DNA of 64,000 nt, from positions 46,926 to 110,925 of the forward strand of contig VGYQ01000001.1 of NCBI GenBank assembly GCA_016872915.1, read 5' to 3'. Positions 32,546 through 42,328 of the stretch are shown one piece after another (positions within the stretch are counted from its first letter, which is position 1; every line of letters begins with the position of its first letter). A program made the translations under genes and the position numbers. A model generated the notes under the pieces. The model made no database searches. It worked only from the letters and a program-made list of their open reading frames with translations, and had not been told where the DNA came from. Source of the DNA: Planctomycetota bacterium. Lineage in GTDB: Bacteria > Planctomycetota > Phycisphaerae > Phycisphaerales > SM1A02.

Positions 32546-35476
32546 TTAAGAGGCATCGAACCAGTTGATGCCGTGCGAGGACTCGACAACAAGCGGAACC
32601 TTGAGTTGCGCAGCGGATTCCATCTCCTGCACTACCCAAGACTGCACTGTGACGAGTTGCGCTTTCGGGACCTCAAACACCAACTCATCGTGAATCTGAA
32701 GCAACATTCGCGTACCCGAATACTGCGCGATCCCACGGTGAATGTTCACCATCGCCGCTTTCATAATGTCGGCAGCACTGCCCTGCACCACGGAATTGAT
32801 CGCCATGCGCTCGCCGAGAGCACGCTCCGCCCCATTCGGTGAAAGCACCTGGGGTACTGCGCGGCGCCGGCCCTCCATCGTCGCGACCCAACCATGCTCC
32901 TTCGCGTGGGACACGCATTCACGCAGGAATCCATCGATCCGGCTGAAGCGTGCGCGGTATCCCTCGATGATCTCCTTGGCGCGAGCGGGTGTCGTTCCGC
33001 CACCGAGACGACGCGCGAGGCCCCATGGGGTGATGCCATAGATGATCCCGAAATTCACCATCTTGGCACCGCTGCGCTGCTCCGGAGTGACGCAGGACGG
33101 GTCAATGCCATGAACTTCTGCGGCGACGGCCGTGTGGATATCGACCGATCGCTCAAACGCTGCGATCATGGCAGGATCCTCGGACAGATGGGCGAGCACG
33201 CGAAGTTCAATCTGCGAGTAATCACAGGACAGCAACTCACATGCAGGCGGGGCTACAAATGCCCTGCGGACTTCGCGCCCGACATCCGTGCGTATCGGAA
33301 TATTCTGCATGTTCGGATCGCTTGATGACAGACGGCCTGTTGCGGTCCCGGTTTGGTGGAACGACGCATGAATCCGGCCTGTCGTCGGCTCGATGGACAC
33401 TTTGAGCGCCTCGAGATACGTGCCAACGAGCTTTCGCAGTTTGCGGTACTCAATCATCTGTGCCGGCAGTTCGCTCCGTACCGATGGATCGGATGCGAGT
33501 TTTTCAAGCACCTCGATGCCTGTGCTCCATCCACCCTGTGTTCGCTTTCCAGAACGAAGGCCAAGTCCAGGTTGATCATCATCAGGCTGATTGAAAAGCA
33601 CGGCAGACAACTGTTTCGGGCTGTCTGGATTGAACGGATGCGGGGAAGCCTCGATGATCTGTGTGCGAAGCCCATCGGCAATGCGCGAGAGTTGGTCGCA
33701 CTGGCGTTCGAGTTCTGGCTTGTCCACCAGGATGCCGTTCCACTCCAGATCTGCAAGCACTGTCACCAGCGGCATCTCCAGTGTGCGGTAAAACTCACCA
33801 AGCCCCGCAGCATCGACTCTGCTCGTCAGGTGGCGGTCGAGACGTCCCGCGATATCGGCATCTTCGGCTGCATATGGAACGGCATCTCCAAGCGCCACCT
33901 GATCGAATGTCCTCTGGAGAGTTCCAGATCCAACCAGATCACTGAATGCGATGCAGGTGTAGCCAAGTTGGCTTTGCGCGAGTCCATCAAGCCCATGACT
34001 CGAGCGAGAAGAATCGAGAACATAGGAGGCGATCATCGAATCGCCGACGAGTCCGGCAACTTCGATGCCAGATCCGCGAAGCACCTGCAGATCAAACTTG
34101 GCGTTGTGGGCGACCTTCTGCACACTGGCGTCTTCAAGGAACGGCTTCAGGAGCCGTATGACCGTCTCGGTGTCACAGTGGCTCTCTGCCTCGGGTGATC
34201 GGCATGGGATGTAGACACCCTGCCCTTCACGCCACGAGAGGCTGACACCGCACAACCGAGCCGTCACCGTTCGAAGCGAATCCGTCTCGGTATCGAAAGC
34301 AACACGCACGCCATGCTGGGCTGCCGCCCGGGCAGCAAGCAGTGCACTTTCGATCTCACTTGGAGTACGGAGACATTCATAACCCGCGTGATAGGCCGTG
34401 CGCTCCATGGCCGGAGGCGACAACACACCCTCCCTCGGACTCCCGAATGCTGCAAAGAGCGGTGCATCCACTTCCTCTGCAATGGCCTTCTTCCGGCGGT
34501 TCGGTGCAGCCGAGCGCGGTGCGGCAGGCACAAGAGGTGATAGGCGCAGTTCTGGAGTTGACGCAGGCGCTCCTGGTACCCCCGAGAGCAGCGAGTCCAC
34601 TTCGCTCTTCAGCCGACCAAACCCAAGTTGACGGAGCAGTTCGTCGACCTGGTGGCGATCCGCGCGGGAGAAATCCAGTCGGAGCGAATCCAATTCAACC
34701 GAAACATCGCAGTCATCTTTGAGAGCCACCAGCCGCCTTGAGAGATCGAGTGCCGCTTTCCCCCTTTCGATCGCCTCACGCCGCTTCGGCGTGAGCTGAT
34801 CCAAATGGGCAAGCAGCCCATCGAGCGAGCCGTAGGTCGTGATGAGTTGGGCGGCAGTCTTGATTCCAATGCCGGCGACGCCAGGAATGTTGTCCGAGGC
34901 ATCGCCCATGAGGGCAAGCATGTCCGCAACTTGTGCAGCGCGAATGCCCTTCGACTCGAAGAGTTCGTCGGGACCGACATCCGTTCCGGCTTGCGGATCG
35001 AAGAGCGTGGTTCGCTCATCCACCAACTGCGCCAGGTCCTTATCGCGTGAAACGATGCGCACGCGTAGGTTCGGATGCTCACGCCGCACTCGCCGCGCAA
35101 TCGTGGCAATCACATCATCCGCTTCGACGGACTCGACTGCGTACACAGGGATTCCGAGCAGACGCACAAACTGCAGGCATCGCTCGACCTGACTGCTGAA
35201 ATCGAGCGGCGCCGGCTGGCGATTTGCCTTGTATTCCGGATAGATCTGCGAGCGAAATGTTCGGTCGTCCCCGGCGGCATCGATCACGAGCGCCACGAAC
35301 CCAGGCCTCCGCTCGCGCAACAGTTTCGCAAGCATCGACACAAATCCGTACACCATGTGCGTCGGTTCGTTCGTCACCGAGCTCGACATACCGCCGCGAA
35401 TGGCGTAGTACGCGCGAAAAAACTGCGCGTGCCCATCAATGAGGTACAGCGTTCCTGGATCGGACGCTTCTTCCAT
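32546..35476 (-). CDS. polA: DNA polymerase I
   Basis: This 976-aa protein (ATG 35476; two GTG codons precede it) has all three PolA domains. The N-terminal 5' nuclease carries 'LYLIDGHAQFFRAYYAI' and 'GDASDNIPGV'. The 3'-5' exonuclease keeps its metal ligands in 'FDTETDSL', 'AHNAKFDLQVL' and 'YAAEDADIAGRL', so proofreading is probably active. The polymerase has 'TATGRLSSSDPNMQNIPIR', 'DYSQIELRVLAHLS', 'RSGAKMVNFGIIYG' and 'LQIHDELVFE'. It acts in Okazaki-fragment maturation and repair. Confidence 0.97.
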   Translation of the reverse strand: MEEASDPGTLYLIDGHAQFFRAYYAIRGGMSSSVTNEPTHMVYGFVSMLAKLLRERRPGFVALVIDAAGDDRTFRSQIYPEYKANRQPAPLDFSSQVERCLQFVRLLGIPVYAVESVEADDVIATIARRVRREHPNLRVRIVSRDKDLAQLVDERTTLFDPQAGTDVGPDELFESKGIRAAQVADMLALMGDASDNIPGVAGIGIKTAAQLITTYGSLDGLLAHLDQLTPKRREAIERGKAALDLSRRLVALKDDCDVSVELDSLRLDFSRADRHQVDELLRQLGFGRLKSEVDSLLSGVPGAPASTPELRLSPLVPAAPRSAAPNRRKKAIAEEVDAPLFAAFGSPREGVLSPPAMERTAYHAGYECLRTPSEIESALLAARAAAQHGVRVAFDTETDSLRTVTARLCGVSLSWREGQGVYIPCRSPEAESHCDTETVIRLLKPFLEDASVQKVAHNAKFDLQVLRGSGIEVAGLVGDSMIASYVLDSSRSSHGLDGLAQSQLGYTCIAFSDLVGSGTLQRTFDQVALGDAVPYAAEDADIAGRLDRHLTSRVDAAGLGEFYRTLEMPLVTVLADLEWNGILVDKPELERQCDQLSRIADGLRTQIIEASPHPFNPDSPKQLSAVLFNQPDDDQPGLGLRSGKRTQGGWSTGIEVLEKLASDPSVRSELPAQMIEYRKLRKLVGTYLEALKVSIEPTTGRIHASFHQTGTATGRLSSSDPNMQNIPIRTDVGREVRRAFVAPPACELLSCDYSQIELRVLAHLSEDPAMIAAFERSVDIHTAVAAEVHGIDPSCVTPEQRSGAKMVNFGIIYGITPWGLARRLGGGTTPARAKEIIEGYRARFSRIDGFLRECVSHAKEHGWVATMEGRRRAVPQVLSPNGAERALGERMAINSVVQGSAADIMKAAMVNIHRGIAQYSGTRMLLQIHDELVFEVPKAQLVTVQSWVVQEMESAAQLKVPLVVESSHGINWFDAS

Positions 35477-35521
35477 CACCACGCGTTCAGCTCCGACCGG
35501 TTGGGAGAACTTCCCGAACGC

Positions 35522-36856
35522 TCAGCTTTTGCCACCAAGCGCCTTCAGGACTTCCGCCTTCAGGGTTTCGGTCAGATTTGCATCAAAACCTTGGTGCACG
35601 GCGACCACCTTGCCATCGGTGCCAATCACCACGGTGGCGGGGATTCCATCGAAGCCGTACTGCTTGATGACATCACCCTTGATGTCGTCGAGGAACGTGA
35701 AGCAGAACTTGTTCTTGTTCCAATACTCCTTGGACTTGGCAAGCGCGCCATCGCCGCGTTCCCATACGTTGATCCCAAACACGGCAGCATTGGTCTTTGA
35801 CTCCGTGACCCACTTCGCGAGCGCATCGATCGTGGGCAAGCCCTTGCGGCAAGGCCCGCACCATGTCGCCCAGAAATCGATGACCACAACCTTGCCGCGC
35901 AGTGAAGCGAGATCAACCTCGGCGCCATTGTTGTCCATCAACTTGAATGTCGGCGCCTCCCCACCGACAGCGATCGCTTCTGGACGTGAGGGCGTCAGGT
36001 CACTGAGACCATCCACTGCCTTGCGCTTGCCTGCATCAAATGCAATCGGCTTTTCCAACTTGTCCGACAGGGTCGGGTTCAAAGTAAAGTCGATCGCGAA
36101 GCGGATACCGGGGGGAGCACCTGGAGGCGCCATGACAAGCGAGAGCGACTTCACAAGCGCGGTCTTTGGATCCGACACAATCTTCAGATCACTCTCGTCC
36201 TTACCTGCCAGCAGGATCTCAGCCGTTCCATCCTTCTCCTGATAGCCGGCAACCTTGGTGAACATTCCACCACCGAAACTGAAGGCTTCAACGGCCTTCC
36301 CTTCCGAGCTGCCTCGGAGTGCAAGATGGGGACAAGGGAACTCGATCCCATCAAGCTTCGTCTGCAGCGTGTTGACAACCGTTCCGTCGAGTGCGACCTT
36401 CACAAACTTGTCGTCTACCTGCTCATCGGCGAAGTAGACGTTGCCCCCCGTCGACACCATCGTCATGGTGCCAGCTGTGATCTCCATGTCCTGGCCCCCG
36501 CCCAGGCGAATCGACATTGAGTCCTTCTGCTCGCCACCAGGCAGCTTCACAGTCCACGCGACCGTATCGCTGATTGCGGGTGCGGTGCGGTACTTGGCGG
36601 CGATCTTCTCGAGGAGCGCCGTGCCTGCTTGGATGGCCTCTGGGGTCTTTGCGGTCTCTGGAAAACTCTCACCGTTCAGCGGAGCCTTGGGGAACATCTG
36701 AGCCAACGCTGCTTCATCGATCGGAGCGTTCAGCATCTGATCCTCAGGGACCTGCTCTGGTGCGGCTTGTGCAGGCTTTGCGGCGGGCTCCTGCGCCAAT
36801 GAGGAGGAAGTCACGAAACAAAGAGTGAGAGTGATCGAACCAAGCAGTCGGGTCAT
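35522..36856 (-). CDS. Exported TlpA-like thioredoxin with N-terminal DUF2092-like domain
   Basis: This 444-aa protein starts at ATG 36856 (AAGGA upstream), overlapping the folK stop as ATGA; the track start extends through folK. A signal peptide ends near 'SSLAQE'. Residues about 80-300 form a beta-rich domain similar in style to LolA/DUF2092 proteins ('FSFGGGMFTKVAGY'). The C-terminal TlpA-like thioredoxin domain contains 'VVIDFWATWCGPCRKGLP' and the cis-Pro in 'GIPATVVI'. It is likely a periplasmic thiol-disulfide oxidoreductase. Confidence 0.9.
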   Translation of the reverse strand: MTRLLGSITLTLCFVTSSSLAQEPAAKPAQAAPEQVPEDQMLNAPIDEAALAQMFPKAPLNGESFPETAKTPEAIQAGTALLEKIAAKYRTAPAISDTVAWTVKLPGGEQKDSMSIRLGGGQDMEITAGTMTMVSTGGNVYFADEQVDDKFVKVALDGTVVNTLQTKLDGIEFPCPHLALRGSSEGKAVEAFSFGGGMFTKVAGYQEKDGTAEILLAGKDESDLKIVSDPKTALVKSLSLVMAPPGAPPGIRFAIDFTLNPTLSDKLEKPIAFDAGKRKAVDGLSDLTPSRPEAIAVGGEAPTFKLMDNNGAEVDLASLRGKVVVIDFWATWCGPCRKGLPTIDALAKWVTESKTNAAVFGINVWERGDGALAKSKEYWNKNKFCFTFLDDIKGDVIKQYGFDGIPATVVIGTDGKVVAVHQGFDANLTETLKAEVLKALGGKS

Positions 36857-37410
36857 GATGATCCTTTGGAGAGGTTGTGAGAGCGCTGGTGCCTCTCGTG
36901 GTGAGTGTCCAACGGTTGCCTCGGCCGCCACATGACGATGCCGGAGCTTTCCGCTGCGCAGGGGCTCAATGCTAACAGAGACCCGGTGACGGGATGACGG
37001 AGGTTCGGCGCAATCTCCAAGAGTGGCACGAGCACAAAAACCCGATCCATCAAGCGCGGATGCGGAACGTGAACATCCGCCTCGCGCCAAATGGACTCGC
37101 CGTGCAGCAGCAAGTCGAGATCGATCGTGCGCGGCGCATTTCGCTCCGAGTCGATCCGGATGCGTCCAAGCCGCCGCTCTACCTCGAGCAGTCCCCGAAG
37201 AAGTTCTGGCGCGGAAAGAGCCGTGTTGACGGCCAGCGCGCCATTGAGATACCTCGGTTGCGGCGGACCAACTGGATCGGTTTCATACAGTGCACTTGCC
37301 TGAACGACCTTCACCCCCTCAAGTCGGTCGATGGCAGCCACCGCGGCATCAATGGTTGCCGCGCGGTCACCCAAGTTCGAACCAAGCCCGATGTAAGCGG
37401 TGACGCTCAC
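36853..37410 (-). CDS. folK: 2-amino-4-hydroxy-6-hydroxymethyldihydropteridine pyrophosphokinase
   Basis: HPPK transfers pyrophosphate from ATP to hydroxymethyl-dihydropterin in folate synthesis. The start is GTG 37410 (185 aa), overlapping the cinA stop as GTGA; the 277-aa track ORF is a false extension. 'AYIGLGSNLGDR', 'YETDPVGPPQPRYLNGA', the 'RTIDLDLLLHG' metal/ATP motif and 'VPHPRLMDRVFVLVPL' are all present. It is the middle gene of cinA-folK-thioredoxin. Confidence 0.95.
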   Translation of the reverse strand: MSVTAYIGLGSNLGDRAATIDAAVAAIDRLEGVKVVQASALYETDPVGPPQPRYLNGALAVNTALSAPELLRGLLEVERRLGRIRIDSERNAPRTIDLDLLLHGESIWREADVHVPHPRLMDRVFVLVPLLEIAPNLRHPVTGSLLALSPCAAESSGIVMWRPRQPLDTHHERHQRSHNLSKGSS

Positions 37411-38717
37411 GCGCGCACATTCTGCGTGGGGCGTTCCCACAGCAGCGGAACATCGCCGTTCCCAAGTGCCGCAAGGCGAACCCACTGCAGTGAGACCCTT
37501 GCGATGCGCTCCCGCACGGTATCGCGGTCGCCGAGGAGTTGGAAACTTCGAGCCTTGGTGACAACTGGTGCCTCGCCAGTCCCACGGTCGCACAATCCAA
37601 CCCAAACCAACCCGACGGGCTTTTCGGCACTGCCCCCTTCCGGACCTGCGACCCCTGTCACACTGAGTCCAAATCGACACTTGCACTTGTCCGCTGCGCC
37701 CTCAGCAAGTGCGCGCGCCACTTCCTCACTGACGGCACCGTGCTTCGCCAACAAGGCAGGTGAGACGCCACACAGTTCTTGCTTGAGTTCATTCGAATAC
37801 GTGATGAAACCCCCGGCAAACCAGCAACTCGACCCAGGCACGGAAGTGACGAACGCCCCCACACCACCACCCGTGCAACTCTCTGCCACTGCGAGCATCG
37901 CGTTCTCACGCCGCAGGACTTCGCCGAGTGCGGCAGGGAGCGTCAGCCCATCACGGCCGAAGGCATAAGGAGCCCACGCCCGCTCCACTTCCTGCACGGC
38001 GCGCTCAAGAGCCCCATCCGTTGCTGCCACTCCCATGGCACGGATCCGTGCGGTCACGACGGCACCGCTCGCTGTGGTGCCCACGAGGGGATTGGTCCCA
38101 CGCTCCATGAGCGGTCGGATCAGTTGCGCGGCAGCACTTTCCGGGAGCCCACATGAGTGAACGCTTGCGGTTGCGATCTGCAGGCCACCCGCGCGGGCGG
38201 TGATGCCAAGCACTGCAGGTGCGACGACATCATGAAACATCGGGCGCATCTCATTTGGCGGCCCAGGGAGCAGGAACACCTCTGACTGCCCGAGGCGGGC
38301 CGCGATGCCGGGCGCCGTGCCATGGGGATTGTCGATGCAGCGCGTGCCAGATGGTCGCAGCGCTTGCTTCCGGTTCATCACAGGCATCGGTCTTCCGCGT
38401 CGTCGATAGACATCAAGCAGGTTCTGGAGTGCCCTGCCATCCTCCTCGAGTTCCACTCCAAGTGCATCGGCGAGGGCCTCGCGCGATAGATCATCATCCG
38501 TTGGACCGAGGCCACCAGTGACGACCACAAGTGCGCCACGGGATGCCATTTCCCGAAGGGCTGAACAAATCGCCAGACGATCATCAGCGACCGTGCGATG
38601 TTCGTTCACCATCAGTCCCAGTTTCAGGAGTTCGGCGGATAGCCATCCGCCGTTGCGCTCCGTGATCTGTCCAAGCACTAACTCGTCGCCGATCGAAAGA
38701 ACTGCTGCTGTGGGCAT
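37407..38717 (-). CDS. cinA: CinA-family nicotinamide-nucleotide amidase / competence-damage protein
   Basis: From ATG 38717 this protein is 436 aa. The N-terminal MoCF-binding/COG1058 domain has 'AVLSIGDELVLGQITERNG' and 'VVVTGGLGPTDDD'; the C-terminal amidase domain has 'VAESCTGGGVGAFVTSVPG', 'FITYSNELK' and 'GLSVTGVAGPEGG'. CinA enzymes deamidate NMN and hydrolyse ADP-ribose in NAD recycling. It is first in its operon and 39 bp from divergent pyrF. Confidence 0.95.
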   Translation of the reverse strand: MPTAAVLSIGDELVLGQITERNGGWLSAELLKLGLMVNEHRTVADDRLAICSALREMASRGALVVVTGGLGPTDDDLSREALADALGVELEEDGRALQNLLDVYRRRGRPMPVMNRKQALRPSGTRCIDNPHGTAPGIAARLGQSEVFLLPGPPNEMRPMFHDVVAPAVLGITARAGGLQIATASVHSCGLPESAAAQLIRPLMERGTNPLVGTTASGAVVTARIRAMGVAATDGALERAVQEVERAWAPYAFGRDGLTLPAALGEVLRRENAMLAVAESCTGGGVGAFVTSVPGSSCWFAGGFITYSNELKQELCGVSPALLAKHGAVSEEVARALAEGAADKCKCRFGLSVTGVAGPEGGSAEKPVGLVWVGLCDRGTGEAPVVTKARSFQLLGDRDTVRERIARVSLQWVRLAALGNGDVPLLWERPTQNVRA

Positions 38718-38756
38718 TCGGTCGGAAGCGTAACTGCGAATCGGTAGCATTTGATC

Positions 38757-39629
38757 ATGCCTCTCGGACGGCAACATCCGGCCGATTCTTTGCTGAAAGC
38801 CATTGATGCAATGGGCGCGCCGGTGTGCGTGGGATTGGATCCAGTGCTGGAGCGCATCCCTTCGGAGGTTCGGATTGGCACACCTGCGGCGTCTGTTGCA
38901 CGCTTTAGCCTAGGCATCATCGACGCCGTGCGTGGCATTGTTCCTTGCATCAAGGTGCAGGCGGCCTGCTTTGAGCGGTACGGGGCCGATGGGTTCAAAG
39001 CGCTCGAAGAAGTCATGGTTGCCGCCAAAGCCGCAGGACTTCTGACGATTTTGGACGCAAAGCGAGGTGATATCGGCATATCCGCCGAGCACTATGCGGC
39101 GGCACTGTTTGGGCACTTTTCGGCAGATTGGTGCACGGTGAACGCCTATCTTGGAATCGATGGGGTCACTCCCTTCCTGGCCCACGGCGGGGTATTTGCC
39201 CTCGTGCGGACATCCAATCCAGCATCGGATGCGCTGCAATCGCTGCAACTAACCGATGGGCGTTCGGTGGCCGAAGCGGTTGCATCGCTCGTGGCTGCCA
39301 CAGGTGCACAATCCATCGGTACATCTGGATTCAGCAGTCTTGGAGCAGTCGTTGGAGCAACCAAAGCGCAGGATGCAACGTCACTACGCGCAGTCATGCC
39401 TCAACAGCTGTTCTTGGTGCCTGGGTATGGCGCACAGGGCGGTACGGCTGATGATGTGCGCCGCTGCTTCCGTCCCGATGGCAAAGGCGCCATTGTGACG
39501 GCAAGCCGAAGCGTGATCTATCCGACTTGCGACGATGGGGAGCATTGGAAAAGTGCCGTGGAGCGGGCCGCGCGAACATTTGCTGCAGAGATACGCGCGG
39601 TCTGTTGCGCTGCAGCGTCACAGCCATGA
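38757..39629 (+). CDS. pyrF: Orotidine 5'-phosphate decarboxylase (type 2)
   Basis: This 290-aa enzyme makes UMP from OMP. The type 2 signatures 'CVGLDPVLERIP', 'TILDAKRGDIGISAEHYA' with the catalytic Lys-Asp pair, and 'VPGYGAQGG' near the phosphate site are visible. ATG 38757 is chosen over the TTG two codons earlier. Its stop overlaps the start of the solute-binding protein gene (ATGA). Confidence 0.96.
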   Translation: MPLGRQHPADSLLKAIDAMGAPVCVGLDPVLERIPSEVRIGTPAASVARFSLGIIDAVRGIVPCIKVQAACFERYGADGFKALEEVMVAAKAAGLLTILDAKRGDIGISAEHYAAALFGHFSADWCTVNAYLGIDGVTPFLAHGGVFALVRTSNPASDALQSLQLTDGRSVAEAVASLVAATGAQSIGTSGFSSLGAVVGATKAQDATSLRAVMPQQLFLVPGYGAQGGTADDVRRCFRPDGKGAIVTASRSVIYPTCDDGEHWKSAVERAARTFAAEIRAVCCAAASQP

Positions 39630-41212
39630 GCCGACTCGCCACGGGAATCTCTGTCGCTGCGGTCGTTGGGCTCGCGCTCGCGCCAACACTCCTGTACCGA
39701 GGCGAGGAACCGGCAGCAGTCGGACGAATTGTTGTGGTGGTCAGCCCGCACAATGAGCAGATCCGTTATGAGTTTTCCATCGGATTTGCAAGGTGGCACA
39801 AGGAGCATTTCGGCGAACCGGCGGAAGTCCTTTGGAACACTCCGGGTGGAACAACAGAGATTCGTCGCATGCTTGTTGCGCAGACGGAGGCAGCTCTCCA
39901 AGATGGCACCTCCGTTGGTGGACAGGCAGACATTCTGTTTGGCGGCGGCAGCTACGAATTCGATTCCCTTGTGAAGCCTGTCACCGTCGCGGGTGATCCG
40001 CCGCGAAGCGCCACTGTCTTGGCGCCATGTGAGTGGGTCACGCCCCAAATGCTTGACCAGTGGTACGGGGCCAATGATGTCGGCGGCAAGAGGATCTACG
40101 ATCCACAGTTGTACTGGTTCGGTGCTGCATTCAGCACATTCGGCATCATTGCAAACACGCTCCGTTGCCAAGAGATTGGGATTGATCCGCCATGCCGATG
40201 GGAGGATCTTGCGCAGCCTGCATTGTTTGGCAGCGTGATACTGGTGAACCCATCCCAGAGCGGATCAGTTGCAACAGCTTTTGAGACGATTCTCCAGCGG
40301 CTTGAGTGGACTCGCGGCTGGCAAGTGTTGCGCCGCACAGCCGCGAACTCGAATCACATCATCGCGTCGAGCACCGTGGTTCCAACGAAGGTTGGCAACG
40401 GCGAGTCCGCCGCTGGTATCGCCATCGACTTCTATGGTCGTTATCAGGTGCAGGCCCTCGCGGATGCTGCAGTGAAAACCGGGATCGATTCGATTGCGCG
40501 ACTCCAGTTTGTCGCACCGGCGGGCGAAAGTGTGATCGACCCAGACCCCGTTGCGGTTCTCCGCGGCGCGCCAAACCCCGAAATGGCTCGGCGATTCGTG
40601 GAGTTCTGTATGTCGGTCGATGGACAATTGTTGTGGCAGGTGGCGCCGGGCGATGAGAAGGCCTGCGGCCATCCGCGCCCCGTTCGCTACGCGCTGCGAC
40701 GTCTGCCCTCGAGGCGAGCGGTCTATGCCTGTTGCAGTGAATGCTTTGTCGACAAGATCAATCCGTTCGGTGAGCCGCCGATGCCTGCGACAAACCCCAA
40801 CTACCGCGACTTCGTATCGACCCTGTTCCTGCCCATGGCAATGAGCCACACCCGCCTGCTGCAGGATGCGTGGAAACGAATCATCTCGCACCCCGGATAT
40901 CCAGCAGGCAGTGCCGTTGTCAGCGCCGCAGATGTGTCTGATCCACAACTCAAGCGGTGGCTCGAGGCCTTCGACGCAATGCCGACTGCACCCGCGCCCG
41001 ATGGCACCGAGCTCCACCTGGGTCAACAGGCGGATATCGCTGCGGTTCGGGCGGGTTGGCTCAAGAGCGGATTCAAGGATCGGGGTCTGTGGGAGGAGCG
41101 TGATGATCCCCGCACCCTGCTGCGCCGCCGCTTTTCGGCATTCTTTGAAAAGCAGTACCAATCGATCCTTGACGATGCAGAACCTTCCGGTTCACGGTCG
41201 GAGGGTGGATGA
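39626..41212 (+). CDS. Membrane-anchored or exported ABC-type solute-binding protein (Fe3+/AfuA-like)
   Basis: This 528-aa protein (ATG 39626) has an N-terminal hydrophobic segment and then a periplasmic-binding-protein fold of the iron/sugar class: 'RIVVVVSPHNEQIRYEFSIGF', 'ADILFGGGSYEF', 'FSTFGIIANT' and 'PDPVAVLRGAPNPEMARRFVEF'. It is longer than usual (about 330-350 aa), with an extra about 170 residues at the C-terminus. No permease or ATPase partner is adjacent. It is translationally coupled to pyrF and to the DUF971 gene. The ligand is unknown. Confidence 0.82.
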   Translation: MSRLATGISVAAVVGLALAPTLLYRGEEPAAVGRIVVVVSPHNEQIRYEFSIGFARWHKEHFGEPAEVLWNTPGGTTEIRRMLVAQTEAALQDGTSVGGQADILFGGGSYEFDSLVKPVTVAGDPPRSATVLAPCEWVTPQMLDQWYGANDVGGKRIYDPQLYWFGAAFSTFGIIANTLRCQEIGIDPPCRWEDLAQPALFGSVILVNPSQSGSVATAFETILQRLEWTRGWQVLRRTAANSNHIIASSTVVPTKVGNGESAAGIAIDFYGRYQVQALADAAVKTGIDSIARLQFVAPAGESVIDPDPVAVLRGAPNPEMARRFVEFCMSVDGQLLWQVAPGDEKACGHPRPVRYALRRLPSRRAVYACCSECFVDKINPFGEPPMPATNPNYRDFVSTLFLPMAMSHTRLLQDAWKRIISHPGYPAGSAVVSAADVSDPQLKRWLEAFDAMPTAPAPDGTELHLGQQADIAAVRAGWLKSGFKDRGLWEERDDPRTLLRRRFSAFFEKQYQSILDDAEPSGSRSEGG

Positions 41213-41556
41213 ACAGCGACCTCCCACCTCGGCACATTGAACTGCGCCGAAGCGAAGGACTCGCCGTCGTTTGGGCGGATGGCCACGAGTCGTTCTTTCC
41301 AGTCGCATTCCTGCGGCGACTGTCACCGAGCGCTGATGCGCGCGCAGTGCGCGAAGCGCTCGCCGTAAACCCACTGACGGTGCTTCCTTCGTCGGCTGGA
41401 CATGGACCGCTGCGGGCCGACGCTGCTGAAATGGTCGGCAACTACGCGCTTCGCATCACCTTCAGCGATGGGCACTCCACTGGACTGTTCTCTTGGCGGT
41501 ATCTGCGCGAGATTGATCCGTCGGGACCCTCCACGATCAGGGACAATCGCCCATGA
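41209..41556 (+). CDS. DUF971 protein (gamma-butyrobetaine hydroxylase-like N-terminal domain)
   Basis: This 115-aa protein matches the stand-alone DUF971 pattern: 'IELRRSEGLAVVWADGHESFFPVAFLRRLSPSADAR' and 'NYALRITFSDGHSTGLFSWRYLREI'. The family is linked by others to Fe-S or Mrp-type proteins, but the role here is not known. Start and stop overlap the flanking genes by 4 bp each. Confidence 0.9.
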   Translation: MNSDLPPRHIELRRSEGLAVVWADGHESFFPVAFLRRLSPSADARAVREALAVNPLTVLPSSAGHGPLRADAAEMVGNYALRITFSDGHSTGLFSWRYLREIDPSGPSTIRDNRP

Positions 41557-42083
41557 ACGTGCCGCATAGCGCGTACGTTGTGTGTGAAGAAGATCCGATG
41601 GCGCCCCGCACTCTCGCCGCACCCGCTGTCCTTGGCGTTCCAAACGGTGCGTTTACTGCTGGACTACGGGTTGGATCGGATGGACTGAGCCAGACCGTCG
41701 CGCATGTCAGCAATGTCACTTACCTGCGCTGGATAGACCGACTCGCGGAGCTGCACGGCGAGTCTCATGGCTGCTCGCGGAGCGCACTTGCGGCGCGTGG
41801 CGTCATGTGGTTCGTGGCGCGTCACGAAATCGACTACACGGCAGAAGCCCATGCAGCCGACATGCTCGGCTGTGCAACATGGACCGTTCAATTGGGGCAC
41901 ACTTCACTCTTACGGCGCAGTGTGATCTGGAATATGGCGAGGGGTGCGGAGGTTTGTCGAGCGATCAGCCGCTGGGCGTTCATCGATCTTGCGACGCGCA
42001 AACCTGTTCGCATCGATGCGTTGCAGGTGACTGCGCTCCAACCACCTGCAACAAGTGGCGAGCGGACAGGCAGCCGGCGCTGA
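41553..42083 (+). CDS. Hotdog-fold acyl-CoA thioesterase (4HBT family)
   Basis: This 176-aa protein shows the YbgC/4HBT pattern: 'SQTVAHVSNVTYLRWIDRLAELH' with the HVxNxxY signature, 'GVMWFVARHEIDYTAEAHAADML' and a final beta-strand region. It hydrolyses an acyl thioester; the substrate is not evident. It is the last gene of the pyrF operon, followed by a terminator. Confidence 0.88.
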   Translation: MNVPHSAYVVCEEDPMAPRTLAAPAVLGVPNGAFTAGLRVGSDGLSQTVAHVSNVTYLRWIDRLAELHGESHGCSRSALAARGVMWFVARHEIDYTAEAHAADMLGCATWTVQLGHTSLLRRSVIWNMARGAEVCRAISRWAFIDLATRKPVRIDALQVTALQPPATSGERTGSRR

Positions 42084-42222
42084 ATGCGCAGTGCGATTTG
42101 TTGAAGAACTTTCGCGCAAATCGCCGATAGCCCCCACTGAGGGAGTTGCGACGTTTCCCGCACAACAACCAGTCAAAGTCCCGCACCCCGTGGTGTGGCT
42201 TCCATCATCTTTCTCCCCTCCG

Positions 42223-42260
42223 CCCTGTCGACCAAAGTTACGTCGGCAGGGTTTTTCTTT
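42223..42260 (+). terminator. Rho-independent terminator of the pyrF operon
   Basis: CCCTGTCGAC pairs with GTCGGCAGGG (10 bp with one G-T pair) around a 9-nt loop and is followed by TTTTTCTTT. Confidence 0.88.
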
Positions 42261-42292
42261 CTTCCATGCTTTCCGTGACACTCCGGCAACAC

Positions 42293-42321
42293 TTGACCCC
42301 TCGCAACCGTATCCGTACCTT
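42293..42321 (+). promoter_or_regulatory. Putative promoter of the small lipoprotein gene
   Basis: TTGACC, 17 bp, then TACCTT. The predicted start of transcription falls at about 42328, i.e. at the ATG (42329), so the mRNA may be leaderless. No Shine-Dalgarno sequence precedes the ATG, which agrees. Confidence 0.45.
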
Positions 42322-42328
42322 GAATGTC

